NCBI RefSeq assembly: GCF_001432305.1
Contig: NZ_KQ483358.1
Location: 3,251,190 to 3,315,189, forward strand
Reading direction: 5' to 3'
Origin: Curvibacter sp. PAE-UM
GTDB lineage: Bacteria; Pseudomonadota; Gammaproteobacteria; Burkholderiales; Burkholderiaceae_C
Length of the DNA: 64,000 bases
Position 1 is the stretch's first letter. Every line of letters starts with the position of its first letter. Below are positions 53,183 to 62,706 of this stretch, one piece after another. Under the pieces are notes generated by a model. The model did no database searches, had not been told where the DNA came from, and was given only the letters and a program-made list of their open reading frames with translations. The position numbers and the translations under genes are program-made.

Positions 53183-55768
53183 TCAGGCGGTGACCTTGTC
53201 GGCCACGTCCTTGTACTCGCTGATCTGGTCGAAGTTCAGGTACTTGTAGACCTTGTCGCCATTGGCCGAGAGCACGCCCATATCAGCCTGGTACTCGGCC
53301 TTGGTCGGGATGCGACCCAGCTTGGAGCAGATGGCGGCCAGTTCAGCCGAGCCCAGATAGACATTGGTGTTCTTGCCCAGGCGGTTGGGGAAGTTGCGGG
53401 TGCTGGTGGACATCACGGTGGCGCCCTCCTTCACCTGCGCCTGGTTGCCCATGCACAGGCTGCAACCGGGCATTTCCATGCGGGCACCGGCCGCGCCGAA
53501 GACGCCGTAGTGCCCTTCCTCGCTCAGCTGCTGCGCATCCATCTTGGTGGGCGGGGCCATCCACAGCTTGACCGGGATGTCCTTCTTGCCTTCGAGCAGC
53601 TTGGAGGCGGCACGGAAGTGGCCGATGTTGGTCATGCAGGAGCCAATGAAGACCTCGTCGATCTTGGCGCCGGCCACGTCGGACAGGGTCTTGGCGTCGT
53701 CCGGGTCGTTCGGGCAGCAGACGATGGGTTCGGTGATCTCGGCCAGGTCGATCTCGACCACATGGGCGTACTCGGCATCCTTGTCGGCCTTGAGCAGGTC
53801 CGGTTTGGCCAGCCAGGCTTCCATGGCCTTGATGCGGCGGCTGATGGTGCGCTCATCGTGGTAGCCATTGGCGATCAGGTTCTTCAGCAGCACGATGTTG
53901 CTGTTGATGTACTCGATGATGGGTTCCTTGTTGAGCGCCACCGTGCAACCGGCAGCCGAGCGCTCGGCCGAAGCGTCGGCCAGCTCAAAGGCCTGTTCGA
54001 CCTTCAGGTCGGGCAGACCCTCGATCTCGAGGATGCGACCCGAGAAAGCGTTCTTCTTGCCCTTCTTCTCGACCGTCAGCAGGCCTTGCTTGATGCCGTA
54101 GAGCGGAATCGCGTGCACCAGGTCACGCAGGGTGACGCCGGGCTGCATCTTGCCCTTGAAGCGCACCAGCACCGACTCGGGCATGTCCAGCGGCATGACG
54201 CCAGTGGCAGCGGCAAAGGCCACCAGGCCGGAACCGGCCGGGAAGGAGATGCCGATGGGGAAACGGGTGTGGCTGTCGCCGCCGGTGCCCACGGTGTCGG
54301 GCAGCAGCATGCGGTTGAGCCAGCTGTGGATGATGCCGTCGCCGGGCTTGAGCGAGATGCCGCCGCGGTTGCTCATGAACTCGGGCAGTTCGTGGTGCAT
54401 CTTCACGTCCACCGGCTTCGGGTAAGCAGCGGTATGGCAGAAGGACTGCATGACCAGATCAGAGCTGAAGCCCAGGCAGGCCAGGTCCTTGAGCTCGTCG
54501 CGCGTCATCGTGCCGGTGGTGTCCTGCGAGCCGACCGAAGTCATCTTGGGTTCGCAATAGGTGCCGGGCACCACGCCCTTGCCTTCGGGCAGGCCGCAGG
54601 CGCGGCCGACCATCTTCTGGGCCAGCGTGAAACCCTTGCCGGTGGCCTTGGGCACTTGCGGCAGGCGAAACAGGGTGCTCGGGGGCAGGCCCAGGGCCTC
54701 ACGCGCCTTGCCGGTCAGGCCGCGGCCGATGATCAGCGGAATGCGGCCACCGGCGCGCACCTCGTCGAACAGCACCTCGCTGCGAACCGTGAATTCGGCG
54801 ATGACCTTGCCATCCTTGAGGGCCTTGCCTTCATAGGGGCGCAGTTCGATGGTGTCGCCCATGTTCATCTGGCTCACGTCCAGCTCGATCGGCAGGGCGC
54901 CGGCGTCTTCCATCGTGTTGTAGAAGATCGGGGCGATCTTGGAGCCCAGGCAGACGCCGCCAAAACGCTTGTTCGGCACGAAGGGGATGTCCTCGCCGGT
55001 GAACCACAGCACGGAGTTGGTGGCGGACTTGCGGGAAGAACCCGTGCCCACCACGTCGCCCACATAGGCCACCAGGTTGCCGCGGGCGCGCAGGTCCTCG
55101 ATGAACTTGATCGGGCCGCGCTTGCCATCTTCCTCGGGCGTGATGCCGTCGCGCTTGTTCTTGAGCATGGCCAGGGCGTGCAGCGGAATGTCCGGGCGAC
55201 TCCAGGCGTCGGGCGCGGGCGACAGGTCGTCGGTGTTGGTCTCGCCGGTCACCTTGAGCACGGTCAGCGTGATGCTCTTGGGCACTTCCGGGCGGCTGGT
55301 GAACCACTCGGCATCAGCCCAGCTCTGGACCACGGCCTTGGCGTTGGCGTTGCCCTTGGCGGCCTTTTCCTGCACGTCGTGGAACTGGTCGAACATCAGC
55401 AGGGTCTTCTTCAGGCCCTCGGCGGCGACCTTGCCCACCAGGGCGTCGTCCAGCAGGTCGATCAGCGGGGTCAGGTTGTAGCCGCCCAGCATGGTGCCCA
55501 GCAGCTCAGTGGCCTTCTCGCGCGAGATCAGCGCGCATTTTTCAGTGCCGTGGGCCACGGCGGCCAGGTAGCTGGCCTTGACCTTGGCCGCGTCATCCAC
55601 ACCGGCGGGCACGCGGTGGGTGATCAGCTCGACCAGCGTGGTCTCTTCGCCCTTGGGCGGGTTCTTGAGCAACTCGATCAGCTCGCCGGTCTGCTTGGCC
55701 GTCAGCGGCAGCGGGGGGATGCCGAGTGCGGCTCGTTCAGCGACATGGGCGCGGTAGGCTTGCAACAT
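53183..55768 (-). CDS. acnB: Bifunctional aconitate hydratase 2 / 2-methylisocitrate dehydratase
   Basis: An 861-residue AcnB that interconverts citrate and isocitrate and also serves the methylcitrate cycle. The N-terminus is the AcnB HEAT-like domain ([20 protein letters not shown]). The 4Fe-4S ligand Cys residues are in [17 protein letters not shown] and [14 protein letters not shown]. Third gene of the mdh-lyase-acnB operon; a strong terminator follows. Confidence 0.97.
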   Translation of the reverse strand: MLQAYRAHVAERAALGIPPLPLTAKQTGELIELLKNPPKGEETTLVELITHRVPAGVDDAAKVKASYLAAVAHGTEKCALISREKATELLGTMLGGYNLTPLIDLLDDALVGKVAAEGLKKTLLMFDQFHDVQEKAAKGNANAKAVVQSWADAEWFTSRPEVPKSITLTVLKVTGETNTDDLSPAPDAWSRPDIPLHALAMLKNKRDGITPEEDGKRGPIKFIEDLRARGNLVAYVGDVVGTGSSRKSATNSVLWFTGEDIPFVPNKRFGGVCLGSKIAPIFYNTMEDAGALPIELDVSQMNMGDTIELRPYEGKALKDGKVIAEFTVRSEVLFDEVRAGGRIPLIIGRGLTGKAREALGLPPSTLFRLPQVPKATGKGFTLAQKMVGRACGLPEGKGVVPGTYCEPKMTSVGSQDTTGTMTRDELKDLACLGFSSDLVMQSFCHTAAYPKPVDVKMHHELPEFMSNRGGISLKPGDGIIHSWLNRMLLPDTVGTGGDSHTRFPIGISFPAGSGLVAFAAATGVMPLDMPESVLVRFKGKMQPGVTLRDLVHAIPLYGIKQGLLTVEKKGKKNAFSGRILEIEGLPDLKVEQAFELADASAERSAAGCTVALNKEPIIEYINSNIVLLKNLIANGYHDERTISRRIKAMEAWLAKPDLLKADKDAEYAHVVEIDLAEITEPIVCCPNDPDDAKTLSDVAGAKIDEVFIGSCMTNIGHFRAASKLLEGKKDIPVKLWMAPPTKMDAQQLSEEGHYGVFGAAGARMEMPGCSLCMGNQAQVKEGATVMSTSTRNFPNRLGKNTNVYLGSAELAAICSKLGRIPTKAEYQADMGVLSANGDKVYKYLNFDQISEYKDVADKVTA

Positions 55769-55807
55769 GGTGACTCCTTCTTAGCAATTCAAAAAAGCGC
55801 TCTCGCC

Positions 55808-56887
55808 TCAGGCGGGGACAGCGGGGGTTTTCAGGGCGACCGGGGTCGCGAAATAGGCTTGCATGGCAACAGGCAGGGCGCGCCCGGTCTGGTGGGCGCG
55901 CTCCAGCACCTGCCAGAAATAACGGTAGCTGGCACGGTCGTGCAGTTGTCCTTCGTAACTCACGGGAGCCCACTGTGCCTGTTCGGCCGCCTGGACGATG
56001 GCGGCGGCGCGCTCGATATCGGCCCCGCTGGGCGCGAGCGCCTCCAGGATGGGGCGGATCTGGCTCGGGTGGATGCTCCACATGCGCGTGTAACCGAACT
56101 CGCGCGAGGCCTTGCGGGCTGCAGCCTTCATGGCTTCAGTGTCGCTGAATTCAGTCACCACACAATGAGAAGGCACTTTGCCGTGCGCGTGGCAGGCCGA
56201 GGCGATCTCGAGCTTGGCGCGCCGCACCAGAGGGTGACTGAACTGACCCAGTTCGCCCGTCACGCTGTCGGGTCGTGAACTCATGGCGCTGTCGGGAATG
56301 GCCCCGCCATGCGCCGAGACAAAATCCATGAGACCGAAGCTGATGGACTGCACGCGCGGATGTGCGGCGATGTCAAAGGCACGGTGCACGGCGGCCGGCG
56401 ACTCCAGCAGCACCTGCAAGGGCAAGGGGTCGGTCCGGCCAGCGCCGCGGGCGGCCGCATCGACGGCCGCCACGGCGCGCTCGACATCGGCCACCGTCTC
56501 GACCTTCGGAATCATGAGATGGCACAGGGCCTGGCCGGCGCCACCGACGATGGCCGCTACATCGGCCTCGAAGGCCGCGTGATCCACCGGATGGACGCGC
56601 ACTGCGATGCGCGGCGTTGCAGGCAAGGCTGCCTTGCGTGCACTGGCCTGGGCCTCGTTCGCCAGCGCCACCACCATCTGGGCATGGTCACGCTCGCCGC
56701 CCACGGGCGCACCGTCCTCGCAATCCAGCGAGACATCGAACACGCAGGCGCCGAACTCGGCCGTCATCTCGGCCTGCAACTGCAGGCTTTTGCGCATGCG
56801 CACCTCGACGCCGCTGTAATGGTCGCAGACCGGCAGGAAGCCGGCCGCAGCCTGGGCGCCGAGGAGGATATCGCGCGGATGGGCCAT
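55808..56887 (-). CDS. HpcH/HpaI-CitE-family CoA ester lyase
   Basis: A 359-residue enzyme of the CitE/malyl-CoA lyase-like group. Visible features are the N-terminal FLPVCDHYSGVEVRMRKSLQ, DVSLDCEDGAPVGGERDHAQ with the metal-binding acidic residues, and CHLMIPKVETVADVERAV. Relatives cleave or hydrolyse malyl-CoA, citramalyl-CoA or similar thioesters. Its place between mdh and acnB is common in Comamonadaceae; the physiological substrate is not settled. Confidence 0.88.
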   Translation of the reverse strand: MAHPRDILLGAQAAAGFLPVCDHYSGVEVRMRKSLQLQAEMTAEFGACVFDVSLDCEDGAPVGGERDHAQMVVALANEAQASARKAALPATPRIAVRVHPVDHAAFEADVAAIVGGAGQALCHLMIPKVETVADVERAVAAVDAAARGAGRTDPLPLQVLLESPAAVHRAFDIAAHPRVQSISFGLMDFVSAHGGAIPDSAMSSRPDSVTGELGQFSHPLVRRAKLEIASACHAHGKVPSHCVVTEFSDTEAMKAAARKASREFGYTRMWSIHPSQIRPILEALAPSGADIERAAAIVQAAEQAQWAPVSYEGQLHDRASYRYFWQVLERAHQTGRALPVAMQAYFATPVALKTPAVPA

Positions 56888-56906
56888 GACGTCAGACGCG
56901 CAGGAC

Positions 56907-57893
56907 TTAGAGCAGGTGCTTCACGCCGTCCTGCTCACCCACCAGTTCAGCCAGGGTCTTGTCGATGCACTTCTGGCTGAATTCGTCAATGGTCAGGCCC
57001 TCGACCAGCTTGTACTCGCCGCCTTCGCAGGTGACAGGGAAGCCGAACATCACGTCCTTCGGGATACCGTACTGGCCGTCGGACGGGATGCCCATGGTGA
57101 CCCACTTGCCGTTGGTGCCCAAGGCCCAGTCGCGCATGTGGTCGATGGCCGCGTTGGCCGCCGACGCGGCGGAAGACAGGCCGCGCGCCTCGATGATGGC
57201 CGCGCCGCGCTTGCCCACGGTGGGCAGGAACACATTGGCGTTCCATTCCTGATCATTGATCATCTTCGCCACGCTCTCGCCCTTGATGGTGGCGAAGCGG
57301 TAGTCGGCGTACATGGTGGGCGAGTGGTTGCCCCAGACGGTGAGCTTCTCGATGTCGGCCACGGCCTTGCCGGTCTTGGCGGCGATCTGGCTGGCGGCAC
57401 GGTTATGGTCCAGGCGCAGCATGGCGGTGAAGTTCTTGCGTGGCAGGTCCGGTGCACTCTTCATGGCGATGTAGGCATTGGTGTTGGCGGGGTTGCCGAC
57501 CACCAGCACCTTGACCTTGCGCGAAGCCACGGCGTTCAGGGCCTTGCCCTGGGCCGTGAAGATGGCGCCGTTGACGGCCAGCAGCTCGGCACGTTCCATA
57601 CCCGGGCCGCGCGGACGCGAACCCACCAGCAGGGCGTAGTCGGTGTCCTTGAAGGCGGTCATCGGGTCGCTATGGGCTTCCATGCCGGCCAGCAGCGGGA
57701 AAGCGCAGTCTTCGAGTTCCATCATCACGCCCCTGAGCGCCTTCTGGGCCTTCTCGTCGGGGATTTCCAGCAGTTGCAGGATGACGGGCTGGTCCTTGCC
57801 CAGCATTTCGCCGGAAGCGATGCGAAACAGCAGGGCGTAACCGATTTGACCGGCGGCACCGGTGACGGCGACGCGAACGGGCTTTTTGCTCAT
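56907..57893 (-). CDS. mdh: Malate dehydrogenase
   Basis: A 328-residue NAD-dependent MDH of the cytosolic type. Rossmann motif [14 protein letters not shown], the substrate loop region [23 protein letters not shown], and the active-site His in [13 protein letters not shown]. The frame extends to 57932, but [16 protein letters not shown] is the family start. First gene of the mdh-lyase-acnB operon, divergent from the GntR regulator. Confidence 0.97.
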   Translation of the reverse strand: MSKKPVRVAVTGAAGQIGYALLFRIASGEMLGKDQPVILQLLEIPDEKAQKALRGVMMELEDCAFPLLAGMEAHSDPMTAFKDTDYALLVGSRPRGPGMERAELLAVNGAIFTAQGKALNAVASRKVKVLVVGNPANTNAYIAMKSAPDLPRKNFTAMLRLDHNRAASQIAAKTGKAVADIEKLTVWGNHSPTMYADYRFATIKGESVAKMINDQEWNANVFLPTVGKRGAAIIEARGLSSAASAANAAIDHMRDWALGTNGKWVTMGIPSDGQYGIPKDVMFGFPVTCEGGEYKLVEGLTIDEFSQKCIDKTLAELVGEQDGVKHLL

Positions 57894-58019
57894 GTTGGAA
57901 ACTCCAGATGGTGATGTGGGATGGGTGACCATGGAACCGCGCCGGACAGCATGCCGGCGGTACCCCGGATATACCCGAAAGTGTATCGCGAAAACACCAA
58001 TTTATCAATTTGTCTTATG

Positions 58020-58031
58020 TCTTATATAAGA
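58020..58031. promoter_or_regulatory. Palindrome in the mdh-gntR gap
   Basis: TCTTATATAAGA is a perfect 12-base palindrome in the AT-rich gap between divergent mdh and gntR. A second TCTTAT lies eight bases to the left. It is a good candidate operator for the HutC-type GntR protein encoded next to it, controlling both TCA gene blocks. Confidence 0.6.
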
Positions 58032-58079
58032 TATGATTCGGGCTCATAATCCTCCTCACTTCATGACCCGGCCGTCCTT

Positions 58080-58868
58080 ATGACCCCCAGCTCGCTCCCC
58101 CTGGCCGACACCCCCGCAGAAAGCGGCGGGCCGGGAGGGGCTGCGCCGGCCTTCAGCCCCCTGTACCAGCAGATCAAGGGCCTGATCCTGCAAAGCCTGC
58201 AATCAGGCGAATGGAAACCGGGCGAGGCCATTCCCAGCGAAATGGACCTGGCCGCACGCTACCGGGTCAGCCAGGGCACGGTGCGCAAGGCCATCGACGA
58301 ACTGGCGGCCGAACACCTGCTGGTGCGCCGCCAGGGCAAGGGCACCTTCGTGGCCACCCATGCAGAACAGCATGTGCAGTACCGTTTCCTGCGCCTGATG
58401 CCCGATCAGGGTGACCGCCAGAGCGAGGGCCCGGCCGAGCGCAATATCATCGACTGCAAGCGACTGCGCGCGCCAGCCGAGATCGCGCGCGCGCTGGCGC
58501 TGCGTACCGGTGACAGCGTGCTGCAGGCCAGGCGCGTGCTGTCCTTTGCCGGCCGCCCGACCATTCTGGAAGACCTCTGGCTGCCCGGCACGCCCTTCAA
58601 GGGCCTGACGGCCGAGCGCCTGAGCCAGCATCACGGCCATATGTATGAATTGTTCGAAACCGAATTCGGTGTGCGCATGGTGCGCGCCGAAGAAAAGATC
58701 CGTGCCGTGCTGCCCGATGCGGCCCAGTGCGCCCTGCTCAAGGTGGGCAAGAACACGCCGCTGCTGAGCGTGGAGCGTATTGCCTACACCTATAACGACG
58801 CCCCCATGGAACTGCGTCGTGGCCTGTACCTGACCGACACGCACCATTACCGCAATGTCTTGAGCTGA
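58080..58868 (+). CDS. GntR-family regulator, HutC/UTRA subfamily (TCA-cycle gene cluster)
   Basis: A 262-residue regulator. The winged helix at about 25-95 contains PLYQQIKGLILQSLQSGEWK and RYRVSQGTVRKAIDELAAEH. The UTRA ligand domain follows (RRVLSFAGRPTILEDLWLPG, YNDAPMELRRGLYLTDTHHY). It lies divergent from mdh and directly upstream of sdhCDAB, so it probably tunes TCA-cycle expression in response to an organic acid. Confidence 0.92.
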   Translation: MTPSSLPLADTPAESGGPGGAAPAFSPLYQQIKGLILQSLQSGEWKPGEAIPSEMDLAARYRVSQGTVRKAIDELAAEHLLVRRQGKGTFVATHAEQHVQYRFLRLMPDQGDRQSEGPAERNIIDCKRLRAPAEIARALALRTGDSVLQARRVLSFAGRPTILEDLWLPGTPFKGLTAERLSQHHGHMYELFETEFGVRMVRAEEKIRAVLPDAAQCALLKVGKNTPLLSVERIAYTYNDAPMELRRGLYLTDTHHYRNVLS

Positions 58869-59001
58869 GAAACTTGGTTACGAGCGGTGGATCGCAGAAT
58901 GAATCCGTCGCCACAGAGTAATGAATGCTGCGTTGCAATAGAATTTGGCGCTGCGAAAGCCCGAAAATTACAAAGCGGTTACATCCACAGAAAGCCCACC
59001 C

Positions 59002-59445
59002 ATGACTGAGCTTGCCACTCCCTCCCGGCCGCAGCGGCCCGAGTTCCGCAACATCAATGCCTTCAAGGATCTTCCGACTTACCGCCTGCCCCCTGCTGGC
59101 TGGGTCTCCATCCTGCACCGGGTCAGCGGCGCCCTGATGTTCCTGTTGCTGCCCTTCATCATCTGGCTGTTCGACACCTCGGTGTCCTCCGAATATTCGT
59201 TTGCCCGCTTCAGCGCCCTGTTCAGCGCCGGCGCAGCCTTTGTACCCGGCTGGTTCTTCAAGCTGGTCGCACTGGCCCTGATCTGGGCCTACCTGCATCA
59301 CATCATTGCCGGCATCCGTCACCTGTGGATGGACGTCGCCCACGCCGTGAGCAAGGAATTCGGGCGCAGTTCGGCCATCGTCACCCTGACTCTCAGCGTG
59401 GCTCTGACCGCCGTGCTGGGTGCCAAGCTGTTCGGCCTCTACTAA
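59002..59445 (+). CDS. sdhC: Succinate dehydrogenase cytochrome b556 subunit
   Basis: A 147-residue membrane anchor with three helices. RPEFRNINAFKDLPTYRLPP precedes GWVSILHRVSGALMFLLLPF (quinone-site Ser/Arg), and the haem His is in YLHHIIAGIRHLWMD. The ATG at 59002 follows AGAAAGCCCACC. First sdh gene, 130 bases after the regulator. Confidence 0.96.
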   Translation: MTELATPSRPQRPEFRNINAFKDLPTYRLPPAGWVSILHRVSGALMFLLLPFIIWLFDTSVSSEYSFARFSALFSAGAAFVPGWFFKLVALALIWAYLHHIIAGIRHLWMDVAHAVSKEFGRSSAIVTLTLSVALTAVLGAKLFGLY

Positions 59446-59460
59446 AACAAGGAGCGACAC

Positions 59461-59826
59461 ATGTCGGTAAATTACGGCTCCAAACGTATCGTCGTTGGCG
59501 CGCACTACGGTCTGCGCGACTGGCTGAGCCAGCGCATCACCGCCGCCCTGATGGTCCTGTTCACCTTCGTGGTGCTGGCCCAGGTGCTGTTCACCCGCGG
59601 CCCCATCGGCTATGAAACCTGGGCCGGCATCTTCGCCGCCCAGTGGATGAAGGTGCTGACCTTCTCCATCATCATCGCGCTGGTCTGGCACGTCTGGGTC
59701 GGCATGCGCGATATCTGGATGGATTACATCAAGCCGGTCTGGCTGCGCCTGTCCCTGCAGGTATTCACCCTCGTCTGGCTGGTCGGCTGCGCCGGCTGGG
59801 CCATCCAAGTCCTGTGGAGACTCTGA
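59461..59826 (+). CDS. sdhD: Succinate dehydrogenase membrane anchor subunit
   Basis: A 121-residue anchor with three helices. GLRDWLSQRITAALMVLFTF is the family signature and HVWVGMRDIWMDYIKPVWLR holds the second haem ligand region. An AAGGAG site precedes it, 15 bases after sdhC. Confidence 0.95.
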   Translation: MSVNYGSKRIVVGAHYGLRDWLSQRITAALMVLFTFVVLAQVLFTRGPIGYETWAGIFAAQWMKVLTFSIIIALVWHVWVGMRDIWMDYIKPVWLRLSLQVFTLVWLVGCAGWAIQVLWRL

Positions 59827-59829
59827 GCC

Positions 59830-61626
59830 ATGTCCTATTCCGTATCCAAGCGCAAATTTGACGTTGTCATCGTCGGGGCCGGCGGCTCCGGCATGCGCGC
59901 CTCCCTGCAGCTCGCGCGCGCCGGCCTGAACGTGGCCGTGTTGTCCAAGGTGTTCCCGACCCGCTCGCACACCGTGGCGGCCCAGGGCGGCATCGGCGCC
60001 TCGCTGGGCAATATGTCCGAGGACAACTGGCACTACCACTTCTACGACACCGTCAAGGGTTCCGACTGGCTTGGCGACCAGGACGCCATCGAATTCATGT
60101 GCCGTGAAGCGCCCAAGGTCGTGTACGACCTCGAGCACATGGGCATGCCCTTCGACCGCAACCCCGACGGCACCATCTACCAGCGCCCCTTCGGCGGCCA
60201 CACCGCCAACTACGGCGAGAAGCCGGTGCAGCGCGCCTGCGCCGCGGCCGACCGCACCGGCCACGCCATGCTGCACACCCTGTACCAGCAGAACGTGGCA
60301 GCCCGCACCCAGTTCTTCGTCGAATGGATGGCCCTGGACTTGGTCCGCGACGCCGAAGGCGACGTGGTGGGCGTGACCGCGCTGGAGATGGAAACCGGCG
60401 ACCTGCACGTGCTGCACGCCAAGACCGTGCTGCTGGCCACCGGTGGCGCCGGCCGCATCTTCGCCGCTTCCACCAATGCCTTCATCAACACCGGTGACGG
60501 CCTGGGCATGGCGGCACGTGCCGGCATCCCGCTGCAGGACATGGAGTTCTGGCAGTTCCACCCCACCGGCGTGGCCGGTGCCGGCGTGCTGCTGACCGAA
60601 GGCTGCCGCGGCGAAGGCGCCATCCTGCTCAACAGCAACGGCGAGCGCTTCATGGAGCGTTATGCCCCGACCCTGAAGGACCTGGCGCCGCGCGACTTCG
60701 TCTCGCGCTGCATGGACCAGGAGATCAAGGAAGGTCGCGGCTGCGGTCCGAACAAGGACTACGTGATGCTCAAGCTCGACCACCTGGGCGCCGAGACCAT
60801 CCACAAGCGCCTGCCTTCGGTCTACGAGATCGGTGTCAACTTCGCCAACGTGGACATCACCAAGGAAGCCATCCCCGTGGTGCCCACCATCCACTACCAG
60901 ATGGGTGGCATCCCGACCAATATCAACGGCCAGGTGGTGGTGCATGACGGCAGCAGCAACAAGATCGTCAACGGCCTGTATGCCGTGGGCGAATGCTCCT
61001 GCGTGAGCGTGCACGGCGCCAACCGCCTGGGCACCAACTCCCTGCTCGACCTGCTGGTGTTCGGTCGTGCTGCGGGCAACCACATCGTCGACTTCGCCTC
61101 GCGGACCAAGTCGCACAAGTCGCTGCCGGCCGATGCCGCCGACCGCACGCTGGCTCGCCTGGCGCGGCTGGATTCAGCCAGCAACGGCGAATACGCACAG
61201 AACGTCGCCAATGACATGCGCGCTGCCATGCAACAGCACGCCGGTGTGTTCCGCACCCAGGCCAGCATGGACGAGGGCGTCAAGAAGATCGCCGCCCTGC
61301 GCGAGCGCAGCAAGCACATCGGCTTGAAGGACACCTCCAAGATCTTCAACACCGCGCGCATCGAGGCGCTGGAAGTCGATAACCTGATCGAGTGCGCCCA
61401 GGCCACCATGGTCTCGGCGGCTGCCCGCAAGGAATGCCGCGGCGCCCATACCGTGAGCGACTACGAGCGCCCGGTGGACGATGCCGTGGCACCGCTGGGC
61501 CGCGACGACGCCAACTGGATGAAGCACACCCTGTGGCACAGCGCGAGCAACAGCCTGAGCTACAAGCCGGTCAACCTCAAGCCGCTGACGGTCGACTCCG
61601 TCCCGCCCAAGGTTCGTACATTCTGA
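59830..61626 (+). CDS. sdhA: Succinate dehydrogenase flavoprotein subunit
   Basis: A 598-residue flavoprotein that oxidises succinate to fumarate. FAD-binding motif VVIVGAGGSGMRASLQLA, covalent-FAD His in FPTRSHTVAAQGGIGASLG, active-site stretch HPTGVAGAGVLLTEGCRGEG, and GECSCVSVHGANRLGTNSLL. Starts three bases after sdhD. Confidence 0.98.
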   Translation: MSYSVSKRKFDVVIVGAGGSGMRASLQLARAGLNVAVLSKVFPTRSHTVAAQGGIGASLGNMSEDNWHYHFYDTVKGSDWLGDQDAIEFMCREAPKVVYDLEHMGMPFDRNPDGTIYQRPFGGHTANYGEKPVQRACAAADRTGHAMLHTLYQQNVAARTQFFVEWMALDLVRDAEGDVVGVTALEMETGDLHVLHAKTVLLATGGAGRIFAASTNAFINTGDGLGMAARAGIPLQDMEFWQFHPTGVAGAGVLLTEGCRGEGAILLNSNGERFMERYAPTLKDLAPRDFVSRCMDQEIKEGRGCGPNKDYVMLKLDHLGAETIHKRLPSVYEIGVNFANVDITKEAIPVVPTIHYQMGGIPTNINGQVVVHDGSSNKIVNGLYAVGECSCVSVHGANRLGTNSLLDLLVFGRAAGNHIVDFASRTKSHKSLPADAADRTLARLARLDSASNGEYAQNVANDMRAAMQQHAGVFRTQASMDEGVKKIAALRERSKHIGLKDTSKIFNTARIEALEVDNLIECAQATMVSAAARKECRGAHTVSDYERPVDDAVAPLGRDDANWMKHTLWHSASNSLSYKPVNLKPLTVDSVPPKVRTF

Positions 61627-61634
61627 AACCTTGC

Positions 61635-61670
61635 GGGTCAGACCACTCGCGCAGCGATGTGCTCTGACCC
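61635..61670. repeat. Hairpin repeat between sdhA and sdhB
   Basis: GGGTCAGA at 61635-61642 pairs with TCTGACCC at 61663-61670, with an inner TCGC-GCA-GCGA stem. The unit fills most of the 68-base sdhA-sdhB gap. It looks like a REP-type dispersed element and may affect the ratio of the two subunits. Confidence 0.65.
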
Positions 61671-61694
61671 CAACTGAATAGAACAGGTGACATC

Positions 61695-62399
61695 ATGACC
61701 CTACGCACGTTCCAGATCTATCGCTACGACCCGGACAAGGACGCCAAGCCCTACATGCAGACCCTCGAGGTCGAACTCGACGGCAACGAGCGCATGCTGC
61801 TCGACGCCCTGATCAAGCTCAAGGCGGTGGACCCCACCCTGTCGTTCCGACGCTCCTGCCGCGAAGGCGTCTGCGGTTCGGACGCCATGAACATCAACGG
61901 CAAGAATGGTCTGGCCTGCCTGACCAACATGAACACGCTCAAGGGCACGGTGGTACTCAAGCCCCTGCCCGGCCTGCCGGTGGTACGCGACCTGATCGTC
62001 GACATGACGCAGTTCTTCAAGCAGTACCACTCGATCAAGCCCTACCTGATGAACGAGGACGTGCCGCCCGAGAAGGAGCGCCTGCAGTCGCCCGAGGAGC
62101 GTGAAGAACTCAACGGCCTGTACGAGTGCATCCTGTGCGCCAGCTGCTCCACCAGCTGCCCGAGCTTCTGGTGGAACCCGGACAAGTTCGTCGGCCCGGC
62201 CGGCCTGCTGCAGGCCTACCGCTTCATCGCCGACAGCCGCGACCAGGCCACCGGCGAGCGCCTGGACAACCTGGAAGACCCCTACCGCCTGTTCCGCTGC
62301 CACACCATCATGAACTGTGTCGACGTCTGCCCCAAGGGACTGAATCCGACCAAGGCCATCGGCAAGATCAAGGAAATGATGGTCGCCCGCGCGGTGTAA
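61695..62399 (+). CDS. sdhB: Succinate dehydrogenase iron-sulfur subunit
   Basis: A 234-residue subunit with three Fe-S clusters. The 2Fe-2S Cys are in [21 protein letters not shown], the 4Fe-4S and 3Fe-4S Cys are in [19 protein letters not shown] and [20 protein letters not shown]. Last of the four structural genes. Confidence 0.98.
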   Translation: MTLRTFQIYRYDPDKDAKPYMQTLEVELDGNERMLLDALIKLKAVDPTLSFRRSCREGVCGSDAMNINGKNGLACLTNMNTLKGTVVLKPLPGLPVVRDLIVDMTQFFKQYHSIKPYLMNEDVPPEKERLQSPEEREELNGLYECILCASCSTSCPSFWWNPDKFVGPAGLLQAYRFIADSRDQATGERLDNLEDPYRLFRCHTIMNCVDVCPKGLNPTKAIGKIKEMMVARAV

Positions 62400-62418
62400 G
62401 CAAACCAGCAGACTAGCC

Positions 62419-62697
62419 GTGGACAATGAACTGATCGACGAGAGGGCCCTGAGCAAGCTGAAGTGGCGCTGCCGCCGCGGCCTGCTCGAAAACGACCTTT
62501 TCATCGAACGTTTTTTCCGCAAGTTCGAGTCCTCGCTGACCGTTCGCCAGTCGCAGGGTCTGACCGACCTGATGGATCTGAGCGACAACGACCTGCTGGA
62601 CCTGCACCTTGGCCGCAAACCGCTGGCTGAAGTCAGCTCCGAGCTGGACCGCGCGGATGTGCAAGAAGTTTTGAAGATGTTGAGAGAAACCTGCTGA
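62419..62697 (+). CDS. sdhE: Succinate dehydrogenase assembly factor 2 (flavinylation factor)
   Basis: A 92-residue SdhE protein that helps attach FAD to SdhA. The conserved RGLLENDLFIERFF and the acidic LTDLMDLSDNDLLDL segments are present, with the key Arg-Gly before LLENDL. A GTG at 62419 is used as start. Confidence 0.93.
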   Translation: MDNELIDERALSKLKWRCRRGLLENDLFIERFFRKFESSLTVRQSQGLTDLMDLSDNDLLDLHLGRKPLAEVSSELDRADVQEVLKMLRETC

Positions 62698-62706
62698 AAG
62701 GCCCCC

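Noticed and set aside
52691..56278. A 1195-codon plus-strand frame opposite acnB and the CoA ester lyase
   Set aside because: Shadow of acnB and its neighbours; no family-like sequence, and the minus-strand genes are certain.
58738..61116. A 792-codon minus-strand frame opposite sdhCDA
   Set aside because: It lies exactly over conserved sdh genes and has a low-complexity His/Val/Gly composition typical of antisense shadows.
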